Below, piece after piece: positions 39,812-50,344 of a stretch of DNA of 64,000 nucleotides. Numbering within the stretch: the stretch's first letter is position 1; each line of letters opens with the position of its first letter. The notes beneath the pieces are model-generated. The model ran no database searches and had not been told where the DNA came from. It saw only the letters and a list, made by a program, of their open reading frames with translations. This stretch comes from Myxococcales bacterium. Lineage in GTDB: Bacteria > Myxococcota_A > Polyangia > Polyangiales > Polyangiaceae. The stretch lies in the NCBI GenBank assembly GCA_016212965.1, contig JACRDA010000276.1, forward strand, positions 1 to 64,000, written 5' to 3'. The position numbers and the translations under genes were made by a program.

Positions 39812-41218
39812 TCACCTCATGGCACGCACCGGCGGTCGCACGTAGGGGCCCACTTCGATGTGCTCGAGCATTGGCTCGTGCGTGTGCGCCATCACGTAGA
39901 TCCCGAAGGGCGCATTCCGGCGCGCCTTGTGCGTCCAGTGCTCTGCCGCCCCTCGGAGGCGGGTCGCTCGATCGCCGAGGGCCCACGCGACGGTGCCGTC
40001 GGCATGACGGAGGCGGGGCTCCATGAAGACCCCAGCGGTCACGAAGTGGCCGTTGGGCGCCCCGTCGCGGTTCGACGGGTCGGTGCGGTGGCCGTGCTCC
40101 GCGAAGATCCCCGGCTCCCGGTCGAGCACCCTCTTGCGGCGCGGCAGCAGGCGATTGTCCGAAGGCAAGCCGAGCCCGAAGTAGCAGTCGTGGTTGCCAT
40201 AGAGCCACGTCTGGTCGCCGGGGAGCGCCACGAGCGCCTCCACCGCCCGGCGCAGGGCGCGCGTGCGCGCCGGACCGGCGGCGTCGAGCGCGCAGTCGGT
40301 CCACGCCTTCACGAACCTCCACGTGGTCAAGGCAGCCGCGGTCGCCGGATCCAGGATGGTCGGGAACAGCCCACGGGCGTCACTCGGCACGAACATCCGG
40401 CGGAGCCCCACCCAGAGGTCGATCATGTCCCCGAGCTGCACGAGGTGCAGCCTGCGGGCGCCCGGGCGGCCGGCATAGGCGTGCAGGCGGCGGGCGAAGC
40501 GGTGAAGATCCTCGTGCGCGGTCTGGAAGATGTCGGCGGCTCGGTACTTCCGGTACCACGCTTCGAGGGTGACCTGCACGGGCGCGAGGTCGGGGACGAT
40601 GGCCGGAGCGAGGCCCGGCGCGATGGCGGTGGCGAGGGCGGGTAGGAGGTACGGATGGTCGTCCTCGGGCGACGGGTAGGTCTGGATGCGCCCGAGCGCC
40701 TCGCCGGTCGCGACGGGGCCGGTCGCGTAGCCCGTCTTGGCGGTCACGACCGGCATGTGGAGGTCGGGCAGGAACACGTAGATCTTGTCCCGGTTGGGCT
40801 CCTGCGCCGCCGGCAGCACCGTGTGGCAGTACGCGCGCGCGATGACGCGCGCGCGGTGCGGGCCGTCGCGGAGCGTTTCGAGCAGCTCCGAGAGCGCACG
40901 CATCCCCTCCGCGTGCCGGTCACGGCGGAAGTAGTCGTCGAAGTGGCCGCGGTCCGGGTCGTCGGGCCGCTCCGTCTCGGGCACGCCGGGGCCGAGGTAC
41001 TCGCAGAGCAGCACCCAGCGGCCGTGGACCAGGCCGAAGTTGCGCTGCGGGACGTACAGGGGCCCGCCGTTGTCGGTGTCCCCCGAGCCCGCCCAGAGGC
41101 CGCAGTCGAGATAGACGAAGTTGTGGAGCGGGGGCTCGAGGCGGCCGCTGCCGCTCGTGGCCGCCGGGGCGTTCGCGGGCGGCAGGGTCGCCGGGTCGAC
41201 AGAAACGAATCGCGTCAT
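39812..41218 (-). CDS. Metallophosphoesterase family protein
   Basis: VFLPDLHMP, VQLGDMIDLWVG, LYGNHDCYFG, YVMAHTHEPML. Confidence 0.85.
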   Translation of the reverse strand: MTRFVSVDPATLPPANAPAATSGSGRLEPPLHNFVYLDCGLWAGSGDTDNGGPLYVPQRNFGLVHGRWVLLCEYLGPGVPETERPDDPDRGHFDDYFRRDRHAEGMRALSELLETLRDGPHRARVIARAYCHTVLPAAQEPNRDKIYVFLPDLHMPVVTAKTGYATGPVATGEALGRIQTYPSPEDDHPYLLPALATAIAPGLAPAIVPDLAPVQVTLEAWYRKYRAADIFQTAHEDLHRFARRLHAYAGRPGARRLHLVQLGDMIDLWVGLRRMFVPSDARGLFPTILDPATAAALTTWRFVKAWTDCALDAAGPARTRALRRAVEALVALPGDQTWLYGNHDCYFGLGLPSDNRLLPRRKRVLDREPGIFAEHGHRTDPSNRDGAPNGHFVTAGVFMEPRLRHADGTVAWALGDRATRLRGAAEHWTHKARRNAPFGIYVMAHTHEPMLEHIEVGPYVRPPVRAMR

Positions 41219-41255
41219 GGCGGCCTTGCCTCGTGTCGAGCCAAAGGGCGGGCGC

Positions 41256-42213
41256 TCATGCGCCGTGGACCTCGGCGACCTTGTCGCCCGTGGCGTCGTC
41301 GAGCTCGCCCGTGACCGGCAGCTCGTGGTCGTGCTGGAAGCGGCCGACGGCCTCCCGCGTCGCGGTGTCCGGCTCGTCGCCCACGACGCCCGGGTGGTAG
41401 CCCATGTTGCGGAGCCGCTGCATCGCTCCGGCGAAGGTCGCAGCGGGCGGCAGCTCCCGGAGCTCGAGGGTCCAGCGCTCGGCGGCGCCGGCCGGCGGTT
41501 GGCCGAGCCACACGGTGACGCTCGCCTGGGTGGCGTCGGCGGGGATGCGCTCCGAGATGCGTCCGTCCGCGCTCGTCGTGCCGCGATACTCGCGCCCCAT
41601 CACCGCGAGCTCGTAGCGCTTCTCCCGGTAGGGCTCGCTCGCGCCGTCGGCGACCACGAGCTCGAGCGGTCGCGTTGCGTCCGCGGGCCCGCCGAGCTCG
41701 CCGTGCGCGCGTTCGCCGGCGCCGCTCGCGAGCTTCACGTGCGCGCCGCGTACACTGCACCGTGTAGTTGCGCAGCGGCGGCGCGCCGAGCAGCCGGAAC
41801 CTCGCCCGCACGCCGGACTCGGCGAGCACGGCGGCGACGATCTCGCGCCAGGTGCGGTCCTGGAAGATGCGGCTGTGGCGGTTCTTGCCGAGGAGCCAGA
41901 GGCGCGGCACGAGCCGCACGCGCACACGGGGCTCGTCCGCGGGGGCGCCCGACGTCCCCTCGACCTCGACGCGCCGCACGATCCCGTGGACCGTCCGGGC
42001 GCCGGACTCGTCCGAGCCGAAGGCGAGGTGCGCGGGCAGTCCCAGCACCTCCCGCTCGAGCGCCGACGCGTCGACGCGCCGCCCCGCGAGGACGACCGCG
42101 TACGCGTACGGGCGCGACACCTGCTCGGTGCCACGGAAGGACACCACGCCGAGCTCGTCGCGCGGGTAGCGGTCGGTCCAGAACGCGAACACGCCGGCTG
42201 CCGAGGCCTGCAT
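41256..42213 (-). pseudogene. Truncated, frameshifted VgrG: N-terminal VgrG domain joined out of frame to a peptidoglycan-binding-like C-terminus
   Basis: VHGIVRRVEVEGTSG...VRLVPRLWLLGKNRHSRIFQDRTWREIVAAVLAESGV in one frame; AMQRLRNMGYHPGVVGDEPDTATREAVGRFQHDHELPVTGELDDAT in another; junction about 41750. Confidence 0.8.
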
Positions 42214-42395
42214 CTCGATTCCCCCGTGGCAGGGGACAGCATAGCCCAGGTCAAGGCTCGGCGAGACGGATGTGCGGCAGTTCCTGCTCGAGCCGTGCGA
42301 GCCTCCCTCTCCGTCTCCCGCCCGGCGGGTGGGCGCCCCCCTCGTCGCCACCGGTGAGCCGGAGGCCTCGCTGTACTTGGCGCGAAGACAGTCCG

Positions 42396-43874
42396 TCAGC
42401 CCTTCTTGATCTGCTCCTCGAGCCGGTCGCAGATGGTCTCCAGGATCTTGATCCGCGCGAAGCGCTTGTCGACGGCGGGCACGAGCGTCCAGGGCGCGAT
42501 CTCGGTCGAGGTGCGCTCGAACATGTTGCAGGCCGCCACCTCGTAGTCCTTCCACTTCTTCCGGTTGCGCCAGTCCTCGGCCGTGATCTTGAAGCGCTTG
42601 AAGCCCGTCGCCTCGCGCTCCTTGAAGCGCCGGAGCTGCTCGTCCGCATCGATGTGCAGCCAGAACTTGACGACGACGAGCCCGTGGCCGGAGAGCTGCT
42701 CCTCGAAGTCGTTGATCTCGCTGTACGCGCGGTTCCAGTCGTACTGCTCGCAGAAGCCCTCGACGCGCTCGACGAGCACCCGGCCGTACCAGCTGCGGTC
42801 GAAGATCACGAACTGTCCGTAGGCCGGCACGCTGCGCCAGAAGCGCCACAGATAGGGCTGGGCGCGCTCCTCCTCGGTCGGCGCTGCGACGGGCACGATG
42901 CGGTACTGCCGCGCGTCGAGGGCGCCCGTGATGCGGCGGATGGCGCCGCCCTTGCCGGCCGCGTCGGCCCCCTCGAACACGGCGACGACCCCGGTCTTCC
43001 GCCACTTCGGGTGGCGCGTGAGCAGGTTGAGTCGGCCCTGCAGGGCCTCGAGCTCCTTGTCGTAGCGCTTGTCGCTGACCTTCTGCGACAGATCGAGCGC
43101 CCGCAGGAGGTTCGGCTCGTCCGGCTTGGCCGGCGGCGGCGCGAAGGGGCGCGGCTGGCGCGTCTGCGACAGGCGCGTGCGCATCGACTCGAGCACGATC
43201 CGGCCCGCCGTGAGCGAGCGGTAGCGCGCGTCCGCGCCCTCGATGATGCGCCACGGGGCGTCCGCGGTGCTCGTCTGCCGGAGCGCGCGCTCCGAGACGC
43301 GCCGGAAGGTGTCGTAGATCTCGAAGTGCTTCCAGTCGCTCTCGGTCACGCGCCAGCGGGTGCGCTTGTCGGCCGACAGGGCGAGGAGGCGCTTCTTCTG
43401 CTGCTTCTTCGACAGGTGGAACCAGAGCTTCAGGACGAGCACGCGCTCGTCCGCGAGCATGCGCTCCAGGCGCACGATCTCCTCCATCGCCTGGTCGAGG
43501 CTCGCGTCCTTGATCTCGCCGTAGGCGCGCCGGACGATCGGGTAGGTGTACCAGGAGCCGAAGAAGACGCCGATCTTGCCGCGCGGTGGGAGCGCGCGCC
43601 AGAAGCGCCAGTTGCGCGGGTGCTGCTGCTCCTCGTCGCTGGCCACCGACATGGCGTGGGTGTGGATGTGGCGCGGGTCCATCCACTCGTTCAGGAGGTT
43701 GACGGTCTCGCCCTTGCCGGCGCCGTCCACGCCGCTGATGAGGATGAGCGTCGAGAAGCTCTTCTTCTCGAGCAGATCGTACTGCGCGTCGAGCAGCGCC
43801 TCGCGCAGCTTCGGGACCTGGCGCGCGTAGCTCGCCTTCGTGACGGTGTGTCCGAGCTCGGCCGATTCGAACAT
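42396..43874 (-). CDS. Polyphosphate:AMP phosphotransferase, two-domain PPK2
   Basis: GVDGAGKGETVNLLNEWMDPR and FEGADAAGKGGAIRRITGALDAR; FDRSWYGRVLVERVEGF. Confidence 0.93.
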   Translation of the reverse strand: MFESAELGHTVTKASYARQVPKLREALLDAQYDLLEKKSFSTLILISGVDGAGKGETVNLLNEWMDPRHIHTHAMSVASDEEQQHPRNWRFWRALPPRGKIGVFFGSWYTYPIVRRAYGEIKDASLDQAMEEIVRLERMLADERVLVLKLWFHLSKKQQKKRLLALSADKRTRWRVTESDWKHFEIYDTFRRVSERALRQTSTADAPWRIIEGADARYRSLTAGRIVLESMRTRLSQTRQPRPFAPPPAKPDEPNLLRALDLSQKVSDKRYDKELEALQGRLNLLTRHPKWRKTGVVAVFEGADAAGKGGAIRRITGALDARQYRIVPVAAPTEEERAQPYLWRFWRSVPAYGQFVIFDRSWYGRVLVERVEGFCEQYDWNRAYSEINDFEEQLSGHGLVVVKFWLHIDADEQLRRFKEREATGFKRFKITAEDWRNRKKWKDYEVAACNMFERTSTEIAPWTLVPAVDKRFARIKILETICDRLEEQIKKG

Positions 43875-43880
43875 GGTGGT

Positions 43881-46800
43881 TCACCCCTTGTGGGCGGTCG
43901 CTGCCGCCGAAAGTGACGCGTCGTGGCCCGGTGCGGGTGTGGGTGCCGGCGCGATCCGCTCCGTCACCGTGGCGGCGCGGCGGTGCTCGGCGTGTTTCCG
44001 CGCATCGACGCCGCGCGCCTCGTTCGTCTCGCGCAGCCGCTGGCTCAGCATGCGGATGACCCCTTCGGCGATCTCGGCGTGCTCATGCAGGACTTCGTAG
44101 AACGCTTCGCTGCCGATGCGAAGGACCTCGACCTCCTCGGCGGCGCGGGCAGTGGCGCTGCGCGGGGCCTCGTCGAGCACCGCCATCTCGCCGAAGGCCT
44201 CGCCGGGCCCGAGCGTGGCGAGCTCCTCGCCGCCGTGCGAGATCGCGATCCGGCCGCGCACCAGCACGAAGAGGGCATCGCCCATCTCGCCCTCCACGAA
44301 CACGGGCTCGCCCGCCTGGTAGCGCTCGACCTCGGCGATGCGCGCGAGCGGCGCCAGGTCTTCGCTGCGCAGCTTCGCGAACACCGGGGCGGTGCGTAGG
44401 AGCAGGAGCTTCTCGACGGTGGAGTACATGACGACCTCCGTGATCTCGACGGGCGGTGCCGTCACCGAGGCGGGCCGCACCGGGCCGGCTCGCAGGCGCT
44501 TGCGGAGCGCGACCGCGAGGCGCGCGACGCCCGGGTCCGGGTCGCGACACGCCTGCTCCAGCAACGCGGGCGCGTCCACGGCGGGCAGGGCGCACAGGGC
44601 CCGCAGCCCGGCCTCGCGCACCATGGGGTCCGGGTGCGCGAGGGCGCGGCGCCCCTCCTCGGCACAGAGCGGGTGGCGCTTCTGCGCCAGGGCCTCGAGG
44701 GCGACGAGCGCGACGTAGGGGTTCGGGTGCCGGCACTGCGCGCGCAGGAACTCGGCGGGCTCGGGCGGCTCGGGTAGGCCGAAGTGCCGGGCCTTGTCCG
44801 CGATCGGCAGATCGTCGAAGAAGGGCAGGACGAGACCGCGGAGCGCGGGCTCGAGCGCGGTGTCGAGCACCTCGAGCGCGTTCGGGCGGTGCTCGGGGTC
44901 CTCGATGCGCTCGCGCACGAGGCGCAAGGCCTCCCGATCGCAGCGCAGCTCGAGGATGCGCAGCACGCGCCGTCCGCCGCGCACCCGGCGAAAGTCGACC
45001 GCCTCGTCGAGCAGCTGCGTGCCGAACTCGGGGCGGGCGCGCTCCCAGGCGTGCAGGTTGTGGCAGGTCTCGACGATCTCGCGCTCGAGCCACGTGCGCA
45101 CCGTCGCGAGCGCCTCGACCGGCCGGCGCAGGGTCTCGCGCAAGCGCGACAGGGCGGCGAAGGCGCGCAGGCGCAGGTGCGAATCGGGGCTCGTCGTGGC
45201 GGCCCGGACCGCGGCGTAGCTCGCCTCGCAGGCAATGCCGCGCAGCACGCGCGGCAGCTCGAGCCGGATCCGCCGCGGCGTGTCCTCGCGCACGAGCAGG
45301 CCCGCGAGGGCCGGCACCGCGGCCGGCCCCACGGCGGCGAGCGCCGCGGCCGCCGCCGCCGCGGTGTGGCGCTCCGCGAGGGCCCGCAGGAGCGCGGGCA
45401 CGAGCACCCGATCGGCCACGCTCGACGCGGCGCGCACCGCCTCGAGCCGCACACCCGGGTCGGGGTCCGCGAGCAAGGCCTCGAGCCGGCGCCGCCCCTG
45501 GCGCCCGAGCGCGGCGAGCACGCTCGCGGCGTCCATGCGGTCCGCGCGATCCTCGGAGCGGAACAGCGCGGCGAGCAGCTCTCCGCCCACCATCGCGCCC
45601 TCGAAGCCCCCGTGCGCCAGCACGCCCGAGAGCGCGGCGGCCCGCACGGAGCGCACCGGGTCGGAGAGCAGCGGCACGAGCGCCTCGATGGCCTCGTCGC
45701 CGGTGAGCACCGCGTGGGCCGTCGCCGCGGCCGCGCGCACCTCCGGCACGGCGTCGGCGAGCGCGCGCCGCACGGCCGTCGGCGCCGGTGCCTGCTCCGG
45801 GGCGTCCGCCGGGCCCGGCGCGGCCGGCCCGAGCACGGCGAGCCGTTCGAGGGCGGCCACGCGCACGGCCGGGCTCTGGTGGGCGAGCAGCCGCTCGAGC
45901 GTCGCCCGCGCCGTCGCCGGCGGGATCGAGTCGATCTCGTCGAGCGCCGCGAGCACCAGCCGCGGATCGGGCGCCGAGAGCGCGGCCACGAGGATCTTGT
46001 GGCCGGCGGCGTCCATCACCGCCTCGGCCCCGAGGGCGGCCAGGCCGGCGGCGCTCAGCGTCGCCTCGAGGTTGCCGAGGTAGCGGCGCCGCACGATCGG
46101 GATGATCGCGAACCAGCCGCCCACGAGCGCGAGCGACACGAGGGCGAGCCAGCGCGGGCCGAGCGGCTCGGCGAGCACGAGCAGGAGCGCGCCCCCGACG
46201 CCGTAGGCGAGCGGCTTGACGACCGCGTCGAGGAAGGCCCGGGTGCGCGCCTTCACCGCCCTTGCGAAGGGTACGTACAGCGACTGCAGCGTGGTCTCGT
46301 GGATGGTGTACTGAAAGCCGTTGTCGGCGAACTTCATCGCCGTCGCCACCGGCAGCACCGTGAGCGGCAGGAGCACCAGGCTGGCGACGCCGAACACCGC
46401 CGGCATCACGCTCATCCCCGCGCCGACGCCGAAGTGCCCGAGCCCGCGCGGTGTGACCAGGAGCTGGAACAGGAAGGCGACGACGCCGGTCGCCGCATAG
46501 AAGAAGCCGAAGAAGCGCGCGAGGTCGTCCTCGCGGAAGGTCTCGCGCGCGATGGCCTTGAACTGGTAGTCGCCCACGGTGAGCGCCGCGAAGGCGAGCA
46601 GCAGCATCGCCGAGAGCACCACCACGTAGCGGTCGCGCCAGAGCGGCGCCGTGCGCGGGTGCGCCCGCGGAACCGGCGCAACGCCCCCGAGGCCCACCCG
46701 CGGCTCGCGCCCGAGCCGGCGCGCGACGAGGGCCATGCCGACGAGCAGCGCCGCGAGGACGAGCAGGAGCTGTGCCGTCCCGACCAGGCCCACGATGCCG

Positions 46801-47318
46801 CTCGTGCCGAGGCCCACGACGACCACGCCGAGGACGCGGGCAGCGCCGATGGGACCGTAGAGGCGCCGCTGGCTGCGCGCGTCGTAGAGCTCGTTGGCGA
46901 GGGTCCAGAACTGCGAAATCGCGAGGTTGGCGAACACCTCGCTCCACACGTAGAACGCGGGGTAGATCCAGGCGCTCGCGGCGCGCACCGCGACCCAGGT
47001 CGCGAGGTAGCTCGCGACGCCGACGCCGCACCACACGACGATCGCGCGGTCGCGCGCCAGCCGGTCGGCGAAGCGTGCGTAGAGGACGACCGTGACGGCG
47101 GAGGCCACGCCGTAGAGCACGAACATCCACGGCAGCGCCCCGAGCGCGTACCGGCTCAGGAACAGGGTGTCGCGCACCGTGCGCCCCAGCACGAAGACCG
47201 CCGAGGCGAGGAACAGGTGCAGAAAGCAGAGCGCGCTCTGCCGGCCCTCCCCGGGTCGCACCATGAGCGCCTGGCCGAGCGCCGCCACGGCGCGCGCGGT
47301 CGGGGCGCGCCAGCGCAT
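43881..47318 (-). CDS. NTT-type (ATP/ADP translocase-like) transporter fused to HEAT repeats and a C-terminal cyclic-nucleotide-binding domain
   Basis: FVLGRTVRDTLFLSRY..., ISQFWTLANELYDARSQRRLYGPIGAARVLG; HEAT-like repeats; GEPVFVEGEMGDALFVLVRGRIAISHGGEELATLGPGEAFGEMAVLDEAPRSATARA. Confidence 0.9.
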   Translation of the reverse strand: MRWRAPTARAVAALGQALMVRPGEGRQSALCFLHLFLASAVFVLGRTVRDTLFLSRYALGALPWMFVLYGVASAVTVVLYARFADRLARDRAIVVWCGVGVASYLATWVAVRAASAWIYPAFYVWSEVFANLAISQFWTLANELYDARSQRRLYGPIGAARVLGVVVVGLGTSGIVGLVGTAQLLLVLAALLVGMALVARRLGREPRVGLGGVAPVPRAHPRTAPLWRDRYVVVLSAMLLLAFAALTVGDYQFKAIARETFREDDLARFFGFFYAATGVVAFLFQLLVTPRGLGHFGVGAGMSVMPAVFGVASLVLLPLTVLPVATAMKFADNGFQYTIHETTLQSLYVPFARAVKARTRAFLDAVVKPLAYGVGGALLLVLAEPLGPRWLALVSLALVGGWFAIIPIVRRRYLGNLEATLSAAGLAALGAEAVMDAAGHKILVAALSAPDPRLVLAALDEIDSIPPATARATLERLLAHQSPAVRVAALERLAVLGPAAPGPADAPEQAPAPTAVRRALADAVPEVRAAAATAHAVLTGDEAIEALVPLLSDPVRSVRAAALSGVLAHGGFEGAMVGGELLAALFRSEDRADRMDAASVLAALGRQGRRRLEALLADPDPGVRLEAVRAASSVADRVLVPALLRALAERHTAAAAAAALAAVGPAAVPALAGLLVREDTPRRIRLELPRVLRGIACEASYAAVRAATTSPDSHLRLRAFAALSRLRETLRRPVEALATVRTWLEREIVETCHNLHAWERARPEFGTQLLDEAVDFRRVRGGRRVLRILELRCDREALRLVRERIEDPEHRPNALEVLDTALEPALRGLVLPFFDDLPIADKARHFGLPEPPEPAEFLRAQCRHPNPYVALVALEALAQKRHPLCAEEGRRALAHPDPMVREAGLRALCALPAVDAPALLEQACRDPDPGVARLAVALRKRLRAGPVRPASVTAPPVEITEVVMYSTVEKLLLLRTAPVFAKLRSEDLAPLARIAEVERYQAGEPVFVEGEMGDALFVLVRGRIAISHGGEELATLGPGEAFGEMAVLDEAPRSATARAAEEVEVLRIGSEAFYEVLHEHAEIAEGVIRMLSQRLRETNEARGVDARKHAEHRRAATVTERIAPAPTPAPGHDASLSAAATAHKG

Positions 47319-47436
47319 TCGCCAGGGACCCTCGTTCACGATGCCGGAGCATACGCTCCGCGAAGGTGGGCCGGAACGTCCGCTCGGTGCCGCCACCAAC
47401 TTGGCCCCGCGGCGACGGGCGGGATAGCGCGCCCTC

Positions 47437-48792
47437 ATGCGCAAATGGATCGCGATCTTCGGAGCGGCCGGCATCGTGGCCGCGACGCTTCCCTTCCTGC
47501 GCCACCACGACGGCACCGTGGCCGACCTCCTGGCCAAGGCGAAGCTCCTGTCCCGGGACGACGCCGAGGGCGGCAAGCGCGGCGGCAACGTGGACCCGCC
47601 GGCACTGACCGACGTCGACCTCGCGAGCATCGACGATCGCCGCGACGTCGCCGTGGCGCCCGCGCACGGGCGGCGCAACGCCGAGCTCACCCTCGTGGCC
47701 GACTACCAGCGCGCGGCGGTGAGCTACCTCCGCAACAACGGCCTCTACGAGGGCTCGATCGTCATGAGCGACGTGAAGACCGGGCGCATCATGGCGTGGG
47801 CCAACTACAACCAGGGCCGGCCCCGCGACGTCGCGAGCGAGGCGACCGCGCCGAGCGCCAGCGTGTTCAAGATCATCACCGGCACGGCGCTCGTCGAGGC
47901 CGGCGTGCCGCTCAACGAGAAGTTCTGCTACGCCGGCGGCGAGCACCGCGTGACGCTGCGCGACCTCGAGCCGGACGAGAAGCGCGACAAGTACTGCGCC
48001 ACCCTGCCGATGGCGCTCGGCCGCAGCCTGAACACGATCTTCGCGCGCCAGGCGCGCGCCCACCTCGACGGCGAGAAGCTCCTCGGGGCGGCGCAGCGCT
48101 ACGGCTACAACCTCGACATCCCCTTCGACGTGCCGGTCAAGAAGAGCACCCTCGAGATCCCCGAGGAGGAGCTCGAGTTCGCGCGCACGGCGGCGGGCTT
48201 CTGGCACTCGACCCTCTCGCCCTTCCAGGGCAACAACATCGTGCTGACGCTCGCCAACGGGGGCGAGATGATCCGCTCGACCATCGTAGCGCGCGTGCTC
48301 GACGAGGACGGCGAAGAGATCTACGCCGCGCCCGAGGGGCGGCAGGTGTTCAAGCGCGTGCTCGACCCGCGCACGGCGGCGGCCGTCACGCGCATGATGG
48401 AGCAGACGGTGCGCAACGGCTCGGGCTTCAAGGCCTTCCACGATCGCGCCGGGCGGCCCTATCTGCCGGACATCGAGGTGGCGGGCAAGACGGGCACCCT
48501 CGCCAAGGCCGACCCCTCGTCGCTCTACACCTGGTTCGTGGCCTTCGCGCCGAGCCGCGCCCCCGAGGTCGCGCTCTCGGTCCTCGTCGTGAACCGCGGC
48601 AAGTGGCAGGTGAAGGCCGCCGAGCTCGCGAGCCGCATGCTGCGCATCTACTTCGCCAACAAGGGCGCGCCCGGCGTCACCTACCCTCCCGGCTACCAGG
48701 GCACCCGGCGCCCGACGACGCCGGCCCCGGCGGCGGTCGCGGCGCAGGCGGCTCCGACCGCGCAGCCGCCCGACTCGGACGACGGCGGGTAG
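47437..48792 (+). CDS. Penicillin-binding transpeptidase-domain protein
   Basis: SVFK (SxxK), SLN (SxN), KTGT (KTG) motifs; N-terminal TM helix. Confidence 0.9.
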   Translation: MRKWIAIFGAAGIVAATLPFLRHHDGTVADLLAKAKLLSRDDAEGGKRGGNVDPPALTDVDLASIDDRRDVAVAPAHGRRNAELTLVADYQRAAVSYLRNNGLYEGSIVMSDVKTGRIMAWANYNQGRPRDVASEATAPSASVFKIITGTALVEAGVPLNEKFCYAGGEHRVTLRDLEPDEKRDKYCATLPMALGRSLNTIFARQARAHLDGEKLLGAAQRYGYNLDIPFDVPVKKSTLEIPEEELEFARTAAGFWHSTLSPFQGNNIVLTLANGGEMIRSTIVARVLDEDGEEIYAAPEGRQVFKRVLDPRTAAAVTRMMEQTVRNGSGFKAFHDRAGRPYLPDIEVAGKTGTLAKADPSSLYTWFVAFAPSRAPEVALSVLVVNRGKWQVKAAELASRMLRIYFANKGAPGVTYPPGYQGTRRPTTPAPAAVAAQAAPTAQPPDSDDGG

Positions 48793-48799
48793 CTCTAGG

Positions 48800-50188
48800 T
48801 CACCCCTCGTCGTCGTCGGGCTTGCTCGCGCCGCGCAGGCCGAGCGCGCGCGCCTTCTTGTAGAGGTGGCTGCGCTCGAGGTCGAGTGCGCGGGCCGTCG
48901 CCGTCATCTGACCCTCGTGGTGGCGCAGGGCCTCGTCGAGGATGCGCCGCTCGCACTCCTCGACGAGCACGCGGAACGGCACGCCCGGGCGGTACAAGGA
49001 GCCGCTCGGCCCCGCGGCGCCGAGCCCACCGAGGCACGCGGCGACGTCCTGCCGGTCGATGCGCTCGTCGGGGGTCAAGATGACGAGCCGCTCGATGAGG
49101 TTGCGCAGCTCGCGCACGTTGCCGGGAAAGCTGTAGGCGGTGAGGGCCTCGACGGCCTCGTCCGCGAGGGTCATGCCGCGCCGGTCGTTGGCGCTGACGG
49201 CCAGGGCCAGAAAATGCCGCGCCAGGAGCGGGATGTCCTCGCGCCGTGCCCGGAGCGGCGGCAAAAAGAGCGGCAGCACGTTGAGCCGGTCGTAGAGGTC
49301 GGCCCGGAACTCGCCCTTGCGGCACGCCTCCTCGAGGTCCCGATTGGTCGCTGCCACCACGCGCACGTCGACCGGCAGGGTCTCCGTCCCGCCGACGCGC
49401 TCGATCTCGCGCTCCTGCAGCACGCGCAGGAGCTTCGCCTGCATCGCGAGCGGCATGTCGCCGACCTCGTCGAGGAACAGCGTCCCGCCGCTGGCGCGCT
49501 CGAACTTCCCGCGGCGCTGCTTGGTGGCGCCGGTGAACGCCCCGGCCTCGTGGCCGAAGAGCTCGCTCTCGATGAGCTCGCCGGGCACGGCCGCGCAGTT
49601 CACCTTCTCGAGCGGGCCTGCGGCGCGCGAGGAGGCCTCGTGGACGGCGCGCGCCACGAGCTCCTTGCCGGTGCCGCGCTCGCCGCGCAGGATGACCGTC
49701 GCCTGGCTGCGCGCGGCGCGGGCGATCTGCTGCTGCAGGGCGAGCATGACCGGGCTTCGGCCCACGAGCTCGCCGATGATGCCCGCGCGCGAGCGCAGCT
49801 CCTTGGCCTCGGCCTCGGCGCGCACGAGGCGCAGCGTGTTCTCGATGACGAGCAGCAGCCGATCGGTGGACACCGGCTTCTCGAGAAAATCGATGGCCCC
49901 GAGGCGCGTGGCGCGGACGGCGAGGTCGATCGTCGCCTCGCCGCTCATCATCACGACGGGCAGCTCGTTGCCCGCGGCCCGCAGCCGCTCGAGCAGGGCG
50001 ACCCCGTTGCCGTCCGGCAGCGCCACGTCGAAGAGCGCGAGGTCGTAGGCGCCGACCGCGAGCTTCTTCTGGGCGACGGCGAAGCCCCCCGCGACGTCCA
50101 CGCCGTAGCCCTCGAGCGTCAGCGCCTTGCGGAGCGTGGAGAGGATCGCCGTCTCGTCGTCGACGATGAGGAGGTGGCCGCGCGACAT
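48800..50188 (-). CDS. NtrC-family sigma-54-dependent response regulator
   Basis: Receiver LLIVDDETAIL; GERGTGKELVARAVHE; FGHEAGAFTGATKQRRGKFERA; Fis-type HTH. Confidence 0.95.
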   Translation of the reverse strand: MSRGHLLIVDDETAILSTLRKALTLEGYGVDVAGGFAVAQKKLAVGAYDLALFDVALPDGNGVALLERLRAAGNELPVVMMSGEATIDLAVRATRLGAIDFLEKPVSTDRLLLVIENTLRLVRAEAEAKELRSRAGIIGELVGRSPVMLALQQQIARAARSQATVILRGERGTGKELVARAVHEASSRAAGPLEKVNCAAVPGELIESELFGHEAGAFTGATKQRRGKFERASGGTLFLDEVGDMPLAMQAKLLRVLQEREIERVGGTETLPVDVRVVAATNRDLEEACRKGEFRADLYDRLNVLPLFLPPLRARREDIPLLARHFLALAVSANDRRGMTLADEAVEALTAYSFPGNVRELRNLIERLVILTPDERIDRQDVAACLGGLGAAGPSGSLYRPGVPFRVLVEECERRILDEALRHHEGQMTATARALDLERSHLYKKARALGLRGASKPDDDEG

Positions 50189-50344
50189 GTGGGCCCCAAC
50201 GCTAGCACCTCGCGACGCGACCGGCGCCACGCTGCCGGAAGTGCCGGAAGCGCGGGAAGCGCCGGACGTGTAAGCAGAAGCGCGTGCGGCACCGATGCCA
50301 CGTTCGTGGTTCCCGCGCCGACCGGCCTGACGTAGAGTGAGCCC

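Noticed and set aside
44083-48863. Very long opposite-strand ORFs (44083-48441 minus, 44784-48863 plus)
   Set aside because: Arg/Ala/Gly-rich translations lacking motifs, antisense or frame-shifted to the recognisable NTT-HEAT and PBP genes; typical high-GC shadow ORFs.
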